Shown here piece after piece: positions 1-8,626 of a stretch of 64,000 nucleotides of DNA. Numbering within the stretch: the first letter of the stretch is position 1; each line of letters opens with the position of its first letter. Source of the DNA: Spirosoma linguale DSM 74. GTDB taxonomy: Bacteria > Bacteroidota > Bacteroidia > Cytophagales > Spirosomataceae. The position numbers were made by a program, and so were the translations under genes. The notes beneath the pieces were generated by a model. The model made no database searches. It saw nothing but the letters and a program-made list of their open reading frames with translations, and was not told where the DNA came from. The DNA is taken from assembly GCA_000024525.1 (NCBI GenBank), contig CP001769.1:1784001-1848000 (forward strand), written 5' to 3'.

Positions 1-779
1 TCAAGTCGTTTTCAATAGGTGCTTTTCGTAGTAAGGAGTTCGAGGAAAATTTAGCTAAACCACGCTCAGTAGGTTTAGTCGCGCTTTCTGCTAAAGCAGA
101 GCGTATAGTGGATGAATCAGGTGTAAGTACAGGTTCTGTTCCTGATGATCAGGACAAAAGGAAGATGTTTAATGAGCAGTTGAGAGTGGTAAAAAAATAT
201 GATTTTTCAAATGTGACACAGTTTGAAAATCTATTTCAAGATTTTCTTCTCCCACCCAGTGGTCCGAATTTATACTCAGTAGTAAGAAGGAGTGATGAAC
301 TATGGAGCGAGTTTGCAGAGTTGTTTTCCGAACAGCAATTAGAATTAGTTTTGTATGATGCTGAGCAAGCATTCTTGTTGCAAAAAAAGATAGGGCCTCG
401 TATAACGCAATATCCATACTTCTCCATTGCTGATACCTTCCGCCGGTTCATGTTCTACATAACCGCCATCCAGTCCAATAAAAACTCCGTTATCATTTTC
501 GAAGAACCTGAAGTGCATTCATTCCCGCCCTACACACAGGAAATGGCGTACCGGATGATCTACGATGACGATAATCAATACTTCATTTCGACGCATAGTC
601 CGTATATGCTCCATCCATTTATTGAAAAGATGGACTATAAGGACCTAAACGTATTTATCACCTATTACAAGGATTATCAAACTCATGTCAGGGCTTTGAC
701 GGAAGAGGAATTGACTGATATACTGGATTTCAGTACGAACGTTTTCTTTAATCTTAAACGGTTCGAACCTGATGCCTGA
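1..779 (+). CDS. AAA-family ATPase, C-terminal part (5' end outside window)
   Basis: The reading frame is open to the left edge (first codon at 3), so the GTG at 108 is internal and not the start. About 258 residues are visible. A Walker B-like stretch, SVIIFEEPEVHSFP, is followed some 30 residues later by the STHSP switch-histidine motif. This order is typical of the ABC/AAA_15-AAA_21 ATPases found in OLD-, RloA- and PARIS-like systems; the Walker A part must lie upstream. The stop overlaps the next gene by 8 nt, so the two are probably translated together. The stretch looks more AT-rich by eye than the genes after 1.25 kb, consistent with an accessory origin. The ATPase class is secure, but a defence role is only inferred from the partner. 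Confidence 0.8.
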   Translation, partial: KSFSIGAFRSKEFEENLAKPRSVGLVALSAKAERIVDESGVSTGSVPDDQDKRKMFNEQLRVVKKYDFSNVTQFENLFQDFLLPPSGPNLYSVVRRSDELWSEFAELFSEQQLELVLYDAEQAFLLQKKIGPRITQYPYFSIADTFRRFMFYITAIQSNKNSVIIFEEPEVHSFPPYTQEMAYRMIYDDDNQYFISTHSPYMLHPFIEKMDYKDLNVFITYYKDYQTHVRALTEEELTDILDFSTNVFFNLKRFEPDA

Positions 780-1272
780 GCGTATTCGCCTATATCCTGA
801 ATGCCACGCCGATACAACACTTATCACTTATCTTGTTTCTGATAGTCAACTAATAGAACATGCCGCTGGAATAAATGAAGTGTCGAAATCATTACAAACA
901 GTAAAGTCAGATGATACGATTTTGATAGGGATTGTTGATAATGATAAACACAAGCCCAGGTATCTTCGAGAATTTGAAACCATTGAGGAACGAGATAAGG
1001 TTTGCTTTATGCATAAACCAGGATCGAATCAATACCTGCTTATTATTGATAAGGCTATTGAGACATTCCTGCTATGGAATGCGTTACAAGTAAATTTAAT
1101 TATAACGGATTATGGGTTCAATACGGATGTTAAGCAGTTAGGGGCTAGGCTTAAGAGTCGTGCTATCGAAACAGACCCTAACTACCTTCGTCTCCTTTCC
1201 GATCTCCACGCTCAACAAGCTCCCGGATTCATCACGCTCGAACGTATTCTGAATGACCTCATCACTACCTAG
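772..1272 (+). CDS. small TOPRIM-like partner of the upstream ATPase
   Basis: A 166-residue protein that I do not recognise as a named family. Near the N-terminus YPECHADTTL fits the E-x-x-x-D part of a TOPRIM or RloB-type fold. Around residue 53, GIVDNDK fits the following acidic D-x-D motif. TOPRIM-like proteins paired with ABC ATPases (OLD, PARIS AriA/AriB, RloA/RloB-type) commonly act in phage defence, which suggests but does not prove that role here. The start overlaps the ATPase stop by 8 nt, and the end overlaps the next gene by 20 nt. It is short for AriB or OLD nucleases, so it may be a minimal variant or a member of another fold. Confidence 0.6.
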   Translation: MPERIRLYPECHADTTLITYLVSDSQLIEHAAGINEVSKSLQTVKSDDTILIGIVDNDKHKPRYLREFETIEERDKVCFMHKPGSNQYLLIIDKAIETFLLWNALQVNLIITDYGFNTDVKQLGARLKSRAIETDPNYLRLLSDLHAQQAPGFITLERILNDLITT

Positions 1273-2299
1273 TTCTAACTCAGTTCTTATTACGGGTGCT
1301 ACCGGTTTTGTCGGTTCGCATATTGCCCGGCGCTATCTGGCTGATGGCTATACAGTTTCAGTGCTTTACCGGCCCGAAAACGGGTATGGGCTGCTGACCG
1401 ATATAGCCAGTCAGCTTACCTGGTGCGAAGGCGATGTGCTGGATATTCCATCCCTCGAAGCGGCTATTAAACCAGTACACTCCGGTGCTTCAATGGACGT
1501 TGTTCATGCAGCTGCCGTCGTGTCGTTTGTACCGAAAGACCGCGACCGGATGGAGCGCATTAATGTGGAGGGGACGGCCAATATTGTCAACGTCTGCCTG
1601 AAAGCGAGCGTACGGAAACTAGGCTATGTCAGCTCCGTTGCCGCCCTTGGTCGGCCGGTAGCAAAAGGGGGTAAGGCGAATGAGCCAATCCTAATTGATG
1701 AGGAGCAGAAGTGGGAAGACTCCCCGAACAACTCCATGTATGCTAAAACCAAATACTGGGCAGAACTGGAAGTCTGGCGCGGGGTGGCCGAAGGGCTGAA
1801 TGCTGTAATCGTTAATCCGTCGCTGGTTCTGGGCGTTGGAGACTGGAGCAAAAGCAGCCTTCAGCTTATTAACTATGTGCATTCCGAAAAGCCCTTCTAC
1901 CCGGCAGGGCTGGTCAATTACGTCGATGTGCTCGATGTGGCCGATAGCCTGGTCAATTTGATGGCGTCCGACATTAGGGCGCAGCGGTTCATCCTAAATG
2001 GGGGCACCATTCCGTATCGTTCGTTGTTAGAACAGATAGCGGCCGTGCTGGGTAAACGTCCGCCTGGGTTTCGGGTTCCTGCTACATTGACCCGTCTGCT
2101 TTGGCCTTTGGAGGCTATTCGGGCGCGATTGACCGGCAAGCCCCCGTTGATAACTCGTGAAACAGCCCGGTCGGCAAGTTCGTTATATCAGTACGACGGA
2201 CGTAAAATCGGGCAGGTACTTGATACTCAGTATCGGCCATTAAGTGAGACGCTGGAGCGTGTGGCAAACGCCTTCGGACGACCTTCGGACGGGTTGTAA
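1253..2299 (+). CDS. NAD-dependent epimerase/dehydratase (extended SDR)
   Basis: A 348-residue extended short-chain dehydrogenase. The N-terminal TGATGFVGSHIA is the Rossmann G-x-x-G-x-x-G motif. A Ser-rich SSVAAL strand and a later YAKTKYWAE (Y-x-x-x-K) supply the catalytic Ser, Tyr and Lys. It resembles the dihydroflavonol-reductase-like group, which acts on carbonyls of varied substrates; the substrate cannot be read from sequence. The Rossmann motif begins so soon after the ATG at 1253 that this start is needed, so the 20-nt overlap with the preceding gene is probably real. Base composition returns to the window average here. Confidence 0.85.
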   Translation: MTSSLPSSNSVLITGATGFVGSHIARRYLADGYTVSVLYRPENGYGLLTDIASQLTWCEGDVLDIPSLEAAIKPVHSGASMDVVHAAAVVSFVPKDRDRMERINVEGTANIVNVCLKASVRKLGYVSSVAALGRPVAKGGKANEPILIDEEQKWEDSPNNSMYAKTKYWAELEVWRGVAEGLNAVIVNPSLVLGVGDWSKSSLQLINYVHSEKPFYPAGLVNYVDVLDVADSLVNLMASDIRAQRFILNGGTIPYRSLLEQIAAVLGKRPPGFRVPATLTRLLWPLEAIRARLTGKPPLITRETARSASSLYQYDGRKIGQVLDTQYRPLSETLERVANAFGRPSDGL

Positions 2300-2411
2300 A
2301 TTTTACGTTCGGGGGTTGGAGTTCTCCTTTTTTGAGTTTATATTTCACTGCCAAAGGATAAATCGCACCGTTGGTGCGGCCCCTATCCGCCCACATTTTG
2401 AAGGCAATAGC

Positions 2412-3815
2412 ATGGAGCAAGAGTTCGAAGAACGAGAAGGCGATATTAAAGAATCTATCCGGCGTTTTGAGCAGATGCTGGACCAGCAGCAAAGCCAGTT
2501 TTTCGACCTGGACGTCTATGAACAAATGGTTGAGCACTACCTCAATCAGGGTGATTTAGACAAGGCGCTTAAAGCCGCCGAATCCGGTCTGGAAAACTTT
2601 CCCTATGCCCTGGAATTAATGCTTGACAAAGCCCAGATTATGGCCAATTTCCAACGGTTCGATGAGTCGCTGGATTTACTGGAACGGGCTTCCTTATTTA
2701 ACCCCGGCGACCTCGATGTTCCTTTCATGCAGGGCTCTGTCCTGAATATGGCCGGTCGGTACGAAGAATCAATCCAGGTGCTGGAAGAACTGCTCGATCG
2801 GGCTGAAGAGAAGGACGATATTTTGTTTCAACTGGGCCAGAGCTATCAGAACTGGGGTAAATACGACGAGGCTATCACGCAATACAAGAAGTCCATTGCG
2901 CTGAATATCAATAACGAAAATGCACTGTATGAGCTTGCGTTCTGTCTGGATGTAACGGGTGAACTGGAAAATAGTCTGGCTTACTACCAGCAGCTAATCG
3001 ATTCCGATCCTTACTCATACAACGCCTGGTACAACATTGGTATCGCTTACAGCAAACTTGGGCGCTACGCCGAAGCCGCTGAAGCGTACGATTATGCCGT
3101 TATCATCAAAGGTGATTTTGCATCGGCGCATTTCAATCTGGGCAACACCTACATGAATCTGGGGTTGTTCGAGAAAGCCGAAAGCTGTTACCGCGAAACG
3201 CTGAAGTACGAAGAAGCCACCGCCGATACGTATTGTCACTTGGGTGCCAGCCTGGAAAAGCAGGATCGTATAACGGAGGCCATTAAAGAATATCGGGAGG
3301 CTATCAAACTGGACCCCATGTGGGACGAAGCTTGGTATGGTATCGGTGTGTGCCTGAGCGAATCGGGTAAGTGGTACGAAGCGCTGCCATTTTTGCAGAA
3401 AGCAGTTAAACTAAGCGATCAGAACGGCGAGTACTATCTGGCCGTAGCCGAAACGGAGTACAAAATCGGGAATGTACTGTCGAGTGTCGAGGCTTTCGAG
3501 AAAGCTGCCGAAGTTGATGCCGCGAACCCCGATGTGTACCTGACCTGGTCACTCGTTCCGTTCGATCAGGGCGATTTTCTGAAAGCTAACGATATTATCC
3601 AGTCGGGAATCAACGATATGCCTGCCGAAGCGGATCTGTACTACCGCTCTGCCGTCTATCTGATTCATGCTGGTCACTACCGCGAATCGCTGATTCAGCT
3701 GGAAGCGGCTCTCTCGCTGGATTATGACGCGCACGTGCAGCTTTTTGAGTTTTTCCCCGAACTGGAAAAACAGAAGGCACTCTATAAAATCATTCAGCAG
3801 TACAAAAAAGAGTAA
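2412..3815 (+). CDS. tetratricopeptide (TPR) repeat protein
   Basis: A 467-residue soluble protein made almost wholly of 34-residue TPR units, with recurring W-x-x-x-G-x-x-Y, A-x-x-x-Y and A-I-x-x-x-P patterns from about residue 40 to the C-terminus. There is no signal peptide. The frame is open further upstream to 2244, but that stretch overlaps the previous gene and does not look coding. The ATG at 2412, giving an acidic N-terminus MEQEFEEREG, is the best start. TPR proteins of this type are scaffolds for protein contacts; the partner is unknown. It is followed by a strong hairpin at 3832-3870. Confidence 0.85.
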   Translation: MEQEFEEREGDIKESIRRFEQMLDQQQSQFFDLDVYEQMVEHYLNQGDLDKALKAAESGLENFPYALELMLDKAQIMANFQRFDESLDLLERASLFNPGDLDVPFMQGSVLNMAGRYEESIQVLEELLDRAEEKDDILFQLGQSYQNWGKYDEAITQYKKSIALNINNENALYELAFCLDVTGELENSLAYYQQLIDSDPYSYNAWYNIGIAYSKLGRYAEAAEAYDYAVIIKGDFASAHFNLGNTYMNLGLFEKAESCYRETLKYEEATADTYCHLGASLEKQDRITEAIKEYREAIKLDPMWDEAWYGIGVCLSESGKWYEALPFLQKAVKLSDQNGEYYLAVAETEYKIGNVLSSVEAFEKAAEVDAANPDVYLTWSLVPFDQGDFLKANDIIQSGINDMPAEADLYYRSAVYLIHAGHYRESLIQLEAALSLDYDAHVQLFEFFPELEKQKALYKIIQQYKKE

Positions 3816-3831
3816 GCCGATAATAGTCTGT

Positions 3832-3870
3832 CAACAAAAAGAGCTGCCCAACAGGCAGCTCTTTTTGTTG
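3832..3870. terminator. stem-loop terminator after the TPR gene
   Basis: Perfect 17-bp inverted repeat (3832-3848 with 3854-3870) with a 5-nt loop and a T-run inside the right arm. It lies 16 nt after the TPR stop. Confidence 0.8.
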
Positions 3871-3971
3871 ATACCCAGTAAGCAGGCTTCATTGTTTACC
3901 CACAAAAAGTGATTAGAAAAGCGTAGGTTAGCAGTTTGATTCGCAACCACCGTAAATTAGTTTGCCACACT

Positions 3972-5237
3972 ATGAGAAAGCCGAATGGCGGCCTGTCAAC
4001 CAACCGTAACACGAACTATGCAGTCTTTATTTATTTTTGCTTTTTTACCTTTCTATCCCTAAACGGTAGGGCTCAGCCCGGATTAACTCAACCGGGCAAT
4101 CAGGAAAATAAAAGCACATCGGTGCCCGATTCATCGGCCGATATATGGGATGTGTATTATCAGTTTATCAACCGAAAAGGGCACCGCCCGGCCGAACGAG
4201 CCAGCGCCGGTTTCCACCCCTCTGTTTTTCCTGAACTGGCCTATGCTCTCCAAACCGGCTTCGCTGTTGGTATGAATGCCAATCTCTCATTTACCAGCAC
4301 CAATGCCAATCAAAATATTTCAACTATCATTACAACACCCCAGTATACGCAGTATAAGCAGCTTATTGTGCCGGTGGTCACGAACATCTGGACGAAAAAT
4401 AACCGTTACAATATTGTTAGTGACTGGCGCTACTACGATTATTCGGCTGATAATTTTGGCTTAGGAGGAAGCTCCCCGGCTACTGTTGACGACCGTTTAT
4501 TGTATACCTACCTCAGGCTTCATCAGGCCATTTTACGACAGATTTTGCCTGATTTTTCTGTGGGGGTAGGGTACGCACTCGATTACCACTGGAATATTCG
4601 GGATGAAAATAATACGCCCGACCTGAACGACGATTTTAAGACGTACAATTCAGGTACCCGGACTGTATCGTCGGGCCTGGTGTTCAGTATTCAATACAGC
4701 ACGCGCCGAAATCCTAACAATCCTCAAAATGGCTTTTTTGGTAATGTGATAGTCCGGCCAAATATGCGGTGGTTAGGCAGTAACCAAAACTGGCAGTCGG
4801 TAGTGGCTGATTTCAGGAAATACATCCCATTGGGTGAAAATGGGAGGCATATTTTAACCTTCTGGAATATGAACTGGCTGAGTTTTGGAGGGCAGGCACC
4901 GTATCTGGACCTTCCCAGTACTGGTTGGGATACTTATTCCAATTTGGGAAGGGGATACACCCAGGGGCGGTTTCGGGGGCGTAACCTCGTCTATCTGGAG
5001 ACGGAGTATCGTACTGTCCTGCTACACAATGGATTGCTGGGTGGGGTTATATTTGCCAATATGCAGACATACAGCGATTATCCGGAGACGAACCATTTTG
5101 GGCGACTGCTACCCGGTGGTGGTGTTGGCCTTCGTATAAAAGTAAACAAACACTCGAATTTGAACCTGGCTATCGATTATGGATTCGGTATTGGCGGATC
5201 GCAGGGGCTGTTCCTGAACCTGGGCGAAGTATTTTAA
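3972..5237 (+). CDS. predicted outer-membrane beta-barrel protein (BamA/D15-like)
   Basis: About 421 residues from the ATG at 3972. An in-frame ATG exists at 3936, but the later one gives a more usual signal peptide: basic MRKPNGG, then a hydrophobic segment ending near GRA-QPG. The mature part alternates aromatic and polar residues, and has Gly-rich turns such as GVGLRIKV near the end. The last strand closes on a Phe (LGEVF), as in outer-membrane barrels. Its overall look is that of the BamA/TamA surface-antigen barrel without POTRA domains. No substrate can be inferred. It is convergent with the oxidase gene downstream. Confidence 0.7.
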   Translation: MRKPNGGLSTNRNTNYAVFIYFCFFTFLSLNGRAQPGLTQPGNQENKSTSVPDSSADIWDVYYQFINRKGHRPAERASAGFHPSVFPELAYALQTGFAVGMNANLSFTSTNANQNISTIITTPQYTQYKQLIVPVVTNIWTKNNRYNIVSDWRYYDYSADNFGLGGSSPATVDDRLLYTYLRLHQAILRQILPDFSVGVGYALDYHWNIRDENNTPDLNDDFKTYNSGTRTVSSGLVFSIQYSTRRNPNNPQNGFFGNVIVRPNMRWLGSNQNWQSVVADFRKYIPLGENGRHILTFWNMNWLSFGGQAPYLDLPSTGWDTYSNLGRGYTQGRFRGRNLVYLETEYRTVLLHNGLLGGVIFANMQTYSDYPETNHFGRLLPGGGVGLRIKVNKHSNLNLAIDYGFGIGGSQGLFLNLGEVF

Positions 5238-5307
5238 GTACGAACCTGTTTAAACTGGTTTGACAGATGCCATCGTTGTGTCGCTGGTTGGCAAACCCGA
5301 TTGACCG

Positions 5308-6570
5308 TCATGAAAAACGATCCGGGCTAAACGCAGCAATATCCATACTATCCGCCTTGCCGCCAATTTCTTCACTAACCAGTTTGCCCGTACCCGGCCC
5401 AAGGCTCAGGCCCATCATGCCGTGCCCGGTAGCAAGTACCACGTTTTCATAGCGTTTGGTACGGCCGATATACGGCAAACCATCGGGGGAGCAGGGACGT
5501 AAGCCACGCCAGACCACATCGACGTCGGGCATGGTAACCGGAATGTCAGGGTAGTACTGGTTAATCGACTGAACAATCCCGCGTACCCGGTTCATATTGA
5601 CCGTCATGTCGGTACCCGCCACTTCGAGCGTACCGGCAAAACGCAGGTCGCTGCCCATAGGGGTGGCTGTAGCGCGGGCTTCGAGCATGATGGCCGGAAT
5701 CCGCACGTTGTTGGTCAGGTTTCGAAGTACAAAGCTATAGCCTTTTCCGCCCTGCATGGACAGGCTCAGGTCCAGCATGCGGGCTAGGGCGGGAGACCAG
5801 GCGCCACCAGCCACCACCAGTTGATCAACGGGGTAGTCGCCCTGGGCTGTCTGAACGGATTTTATGCGGGAGCCCGTCTTGCCAAAACCCGTTACCGCCT
5901 GACTTTCGTGAATAATAACGCCCTCTTTGCGCAGATAGGTCACCAGCGAACGGATCAGTTCACCGGGGTTGAGGTGCGCATCGCCAGGGTATAGCACCGC
6001 TCCCCGAACATCGACCCGGGCGTTGGGCTCCAGGTCCTGAACCTGCTGACCCGTCAGTACGCGGGCTTCGATACCCGCCCGGTTGGCAACATCGGCTTCT
6101 TCGGCCATTTCGTGCTCGGCCGATGCGGTTTTATAGAGCATCATCAGGCCCCGTTCCTGCCACTCGAAATCGAGGTCGCCATTGGCAGCTAAATCCTGAT
6201 ACAACGCCTTACTGAGCAGGCTGATGTCGCGCAGAACCGGAATGGAGCGTTCGACATGCTCGGGGGTCGAGTTTCTGAAAAAGAGCCAGCCCCAGCGGGC
6301 CAGTTCCAGATTCAGCCTGGGTTTGACGTAGAACGGGCTGGTCGAGTCGAGCATCCAGCGCATACCTTTGGCAATCATGCCCGGCTGAGCCAGCGGAATG
6401 ATGTGGCTGGGCACAATCATACCGGCATTACCGAACGAGCAGCCGTCTAAAATGGGGTTCTGATCAAAGAGGGTCACCTGATAACCCGCCTTGTGCAGGT
6501 AGTAGGCCGAACTTAACCCGATGATGCCTCCGCCAACAATACCGATCCTATTCGAGGCCTTATGTGTCAT
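5308..6570 (-). CDS. FAD-dependent D-amino-acid oxidoreductase, probable D-hydroxyproline dehydrogenase
   Basis: A 420-residue DAO-fold flavoprotein. The N-terminus has the FAD-binding IGIVGGGIIGLSSAYYL (G-x-G-x-x-G). The C-terminal WRGLRPCSPDGLPYIG and the ATGHGMMGLSLGPGTG stretch are typical of DadA-like dehydrogenases. In hydroxyproline breakdown this enzyme oxidises cis-4-hydroxy-D-proline to pyrroline-4-hydroxy-2-carboxylate. The assignment rests on being the last gene of a three-gene unit with a hydroxyproline epimerase (4-nt overlap, ATGA) and a DHDPS-fold deaminase. Taken alone it could act on other D-amino acids. Confidence 0.85.
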   Translation of the reverse strand: MTHKASNRIGIVGGGIIGLSSAYYLHKAGYQVTLFDQNPILDGCSFGNAGMIVPSHIIPLAQPGMIAKGMRWMLDSTSPFYVKPRLNLELARWGWLFFRNSTPEHVERSIPVLRDISLLSKALYQDLAANGDLDFEWQERGLMMLYKTASAEHEMAEEADVANRAGIEARVLTGQQVQDLEPNARVDVRGAVLYPGDAHLNPGELIRSLVTYLRKEGVIIHESQAVTGFGKTGSRIKSVQTAQGDYPVDQLVVAGGAWSPALARMLDLSLSMQGGKGYSFVLRNLTNNVRIPAIMLEARATATPMGSDLRFAGTLEVAGTDMTVNMNRVRGIVQSINQYYPDIPVTMPDVDVVWRGLRPCSPDGLPYIGRTKRYENVVLATGHGMMGLSLGPGTGKLVSEEIGGKADSMDIAAFSPDRFS

Positions 6571-7571
6571 ATTACTTGAAATCCAAATACGTAAGGGTCC
6601 TCTTCATCCAGAATAAGGTGATTGTAGCCATGAATTCTGGCCCAGCCTTCGATGCTCGGAACGATGGCCGGTTGATTGGCCAGTTCCGTTTCTGCTTCGA
6701 TACGCCCGTTAAAAATTGACCCGATAATGCTCTCATGCACAAAGGTTTCACCCGGTTTCAGGCGGCCCTGCGCGTACCACTGCGCCATTCGGGCCGATGT
6801 GCCGGTGCCGCAGGGCGAACGGTCGATGGCCTTATCGCCGTAAAAAACGGCATTTCTGGCCGTCGATGTTTCGGCGATTGGCTTGCCGGTCCACAGAATA
6901 TGACTCAGGCCATTGATGGTCGGGTTTTCGGGGTGAACAAAGGTATATTGTTCATTCATCCGTTCGCGCATGACCCGCGCCCAGCCAATGAGCTGCTCCG
7001 CTTTGTAGTGTTCAAGGCCGGGGAAATTGGGCTGTGGGTCAACGATAGCGTAGAAGTTACCACCGTAGGCCACATCTACCGTCAATAAGCCCAAATCCGG
7101 GCAGTCGACGGTTAGTTTTTCAGCTGCGAGATACGACTTGATATTCGTAATCTTCACCGACGTGACCTTTTTGCCTTCCTGCTGGTATTCGGCCCGTACC
7201 AGTCCGGCGGGTACTTCCAGATTGAGCACGCCAGGCGTTTTAGGCCGGATCAGGTTCTGTTCGATAGCGACCGTAACGGTGCCAATGGTGCCGTGGCCGC
7301 ACATGGGCAAACAGCCGGATGTTTCGATGAACAGTACGCCCGCATCGTTGGCCGGATCGGTAGGTGGGTATAGTATACTGCCCGACATCATGTCGTGACC
7401 CCGTGGTTCAAACATCAACCCCTTCCGAATCCAGTCGAACTCGCGCAGAAAATGCTGCCGCTTTTCGCTCATGGAGTTTCCTTGCAGAAAGGGAATGCTA
7501 CCGCCCGTAACCACCCGAACCGGATTACCGCAGGTATGCGCGTCGATACAGAAAAAATGAAATTCGGCCAT
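6567..7571 (-). CDS. 4-hydroxyproline 2-epimerase (proline racemase family)
   Basis: A 334-residue member of the proline racemase family. Both catalytic cysteines are present: MCGHGTIG near residue 90 and DRSPCGTGTSAR near residue 255. The family's dehydratases replace the second Cys with Thr, so an epimerase or racemase is expected. The genes on either side match hydroxyproline catabolism, which favours epimerisation of trans-4-hydroxy-L-proline to cis-4-hydroxy-D-proline over proline racemisation. The start lies 3 nt after the upstream deaminase stop, and the end overlaps the oxidase start, so this is the middle gene of a tight operon. Confidence 0.9.
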   Translation of the reverse strand: MAEFHFFCIDAHTCGNPVRVVTGGSIPFLQGNSMSEKRQHFLREFDWIRKGLMFEPRGHDMMSGSILYPPTDPANDAGVLFIETSGCLPMCGHGTIGTVTVAIEQNLIRPKTPGVLNLEVPAGLVRAEYQQEGKKVTSVKITNIKSYLAAEKLTVDCPDLGLLTVDVAYGGNFYAIVDPQPNFPGLEHYKAEQLIGWARVMRERMNEQYTFVHPENPTINGLSHILWTGKPIAETSTARNAVFYGDKAIDRSPCGTGTSARMAQWYAQGRLKPGETFVHESIIGSIFNGRIEAETELANQPAIVPSIEGWARIHGYNHLILDEEDPYVFGFQVI

Positions 7572-7574
7572 GAT

Positions 7575-8489
7575 TTAGTGAACCGTCGTTAACACGGGCC
7601 GATTGGCCAGCGACGTTTGAATAACCTGTAACACCTGCTCGCGTTCGGCACCAACGAGTGTGAGCCGGGGAGCCCGTACATATTCCGAACCGATACCTGT
7701 TGCCGTGGCTGCCAGTTTGATGTATTGAACAAGTTTTGGATGAATATCCAGTTCCAGCAGCGGCATGAACCAGCGGTAAATAGCCAGTGCTTCGGCAACC
7801 TGACCGGCTTTGGCCAGTTCGTATATAGCCATTGTTTCCTGCGGGAAAGCATCGACCAGTCCGCCAACCCAGCCGTCGCAGCCCATTAGCAGAGCTTCCA
7901 GGGCCAGCGTATCAACGCCACCCATCAGCTTGAAACGATCCCCAAAGGCGTTCCGCATGCGGGTAATGTTGGTCAGATCACGGGTCGATTCTTTAACCGC
8001 CTGAATGTTGGGTAGTTTGGCCAGTTCTTCGAACATAGCCACGGTTGTCATGATCTTATAATCGTAGGGATTGTTGTAGATCATGATCGGCAGCGACGTT
8101 TCCTGTGCGATGGAGCTAAAGAAAGTGACCGTTTCGCGTGAATCGGCGGGGTAGCGCATGGGGGGGAGCAGCATCAATCCATCGGCGCCGTTGCTCTCTG
8201 CTTCGTGGGCGCGGGCAATGGCCTGTTTGGTGCCCTGTTCGGCGATGTTCACCAGCACGGGAACCCGGCCGTCGCTAACCCCAAGGGCCGATTCCAGCAG
8301 GGCAATTTTTTCATCGTTGAGCAATGTACTGGCTTCGCCCAGCGAGCCACCAATGATGAAGCCGTGAATACCCGCGTCGAGCTGGGCGTGCAGGTTTTTT
8401 TCGAAAAGCGGCAGATCAAGCTGGTCGTCGGCGGTAAACGGAGTGAGCAGGGCGGGATAAACACCTTCCCATTTTACAGAAACATTCAT
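7575..8489 (-). CDS. DHDPS/NAL-family lyase, probable pyrroline-4-hydroxy-2-carboxylate deaminase
   Basis: A 304-residue TIM-barrel protein of the dihydrodipicolinate synthase family. The N-terminus has GVYPALLTPF and GSLGEASTL. The conserved Tyr is in YNNPYDYKI and the Schiff-base Lys in AVKESTRD. In this operon it would deaminate the product of the D-hydroxyproline dehydrogenase to alpha-ketoglutarate semialdehyde. The gene for the final semialdehyde dehydrogenase is not in the window. It is the first gene of the operon, divergent from the AraC regulator, with about 140 nt between the two starts for shared control. Confidence 0.85.
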   Translation of the reverse strand: MNVSVKWEGVYPALLTPFTADDQLDLPLFEKNLHAQLDAGIHGFIIGGSLGEASTLLNDEKIALLESALGVSDGRVPVLVNIAEQGTKQAIARAHEAESNGADGLMLLPPMRYPADSRETVTFFSSIAQETSLPIMIYNNPYDYKIMTTVAMFEELAKLPNIQAVKESTRDLTNITRMRNAFGDRFKLMGGVDTLALEALLMGCDGWVGGLVDAFPQETMAIYELAKAGQVAEALAIYRWFMPLLELDIHPKLVQYIKLAATATGIGSEYVRAPRLTLVGAEREQVLQVIQTSLANRPVLTTVH

Positions 8490-8626
8490 TGGCGTAGTCG
8501 CTAGTGTTTTAAGTCAATCAAAGTTCTGCAATTGTTTCGCATCTGCTTTGCGAATAATTCATGGATACTAATACAATTTTCACGCATTATTCAGACTTTT
8601 GCGGAAAACTGGTAAAATACGTATTG

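Noticed and set aside
8561..8626. Upstream ATG of the AraC gene
   Set aside because: The extra 22 residues show no family similarity and would take up the divergent promoter region.
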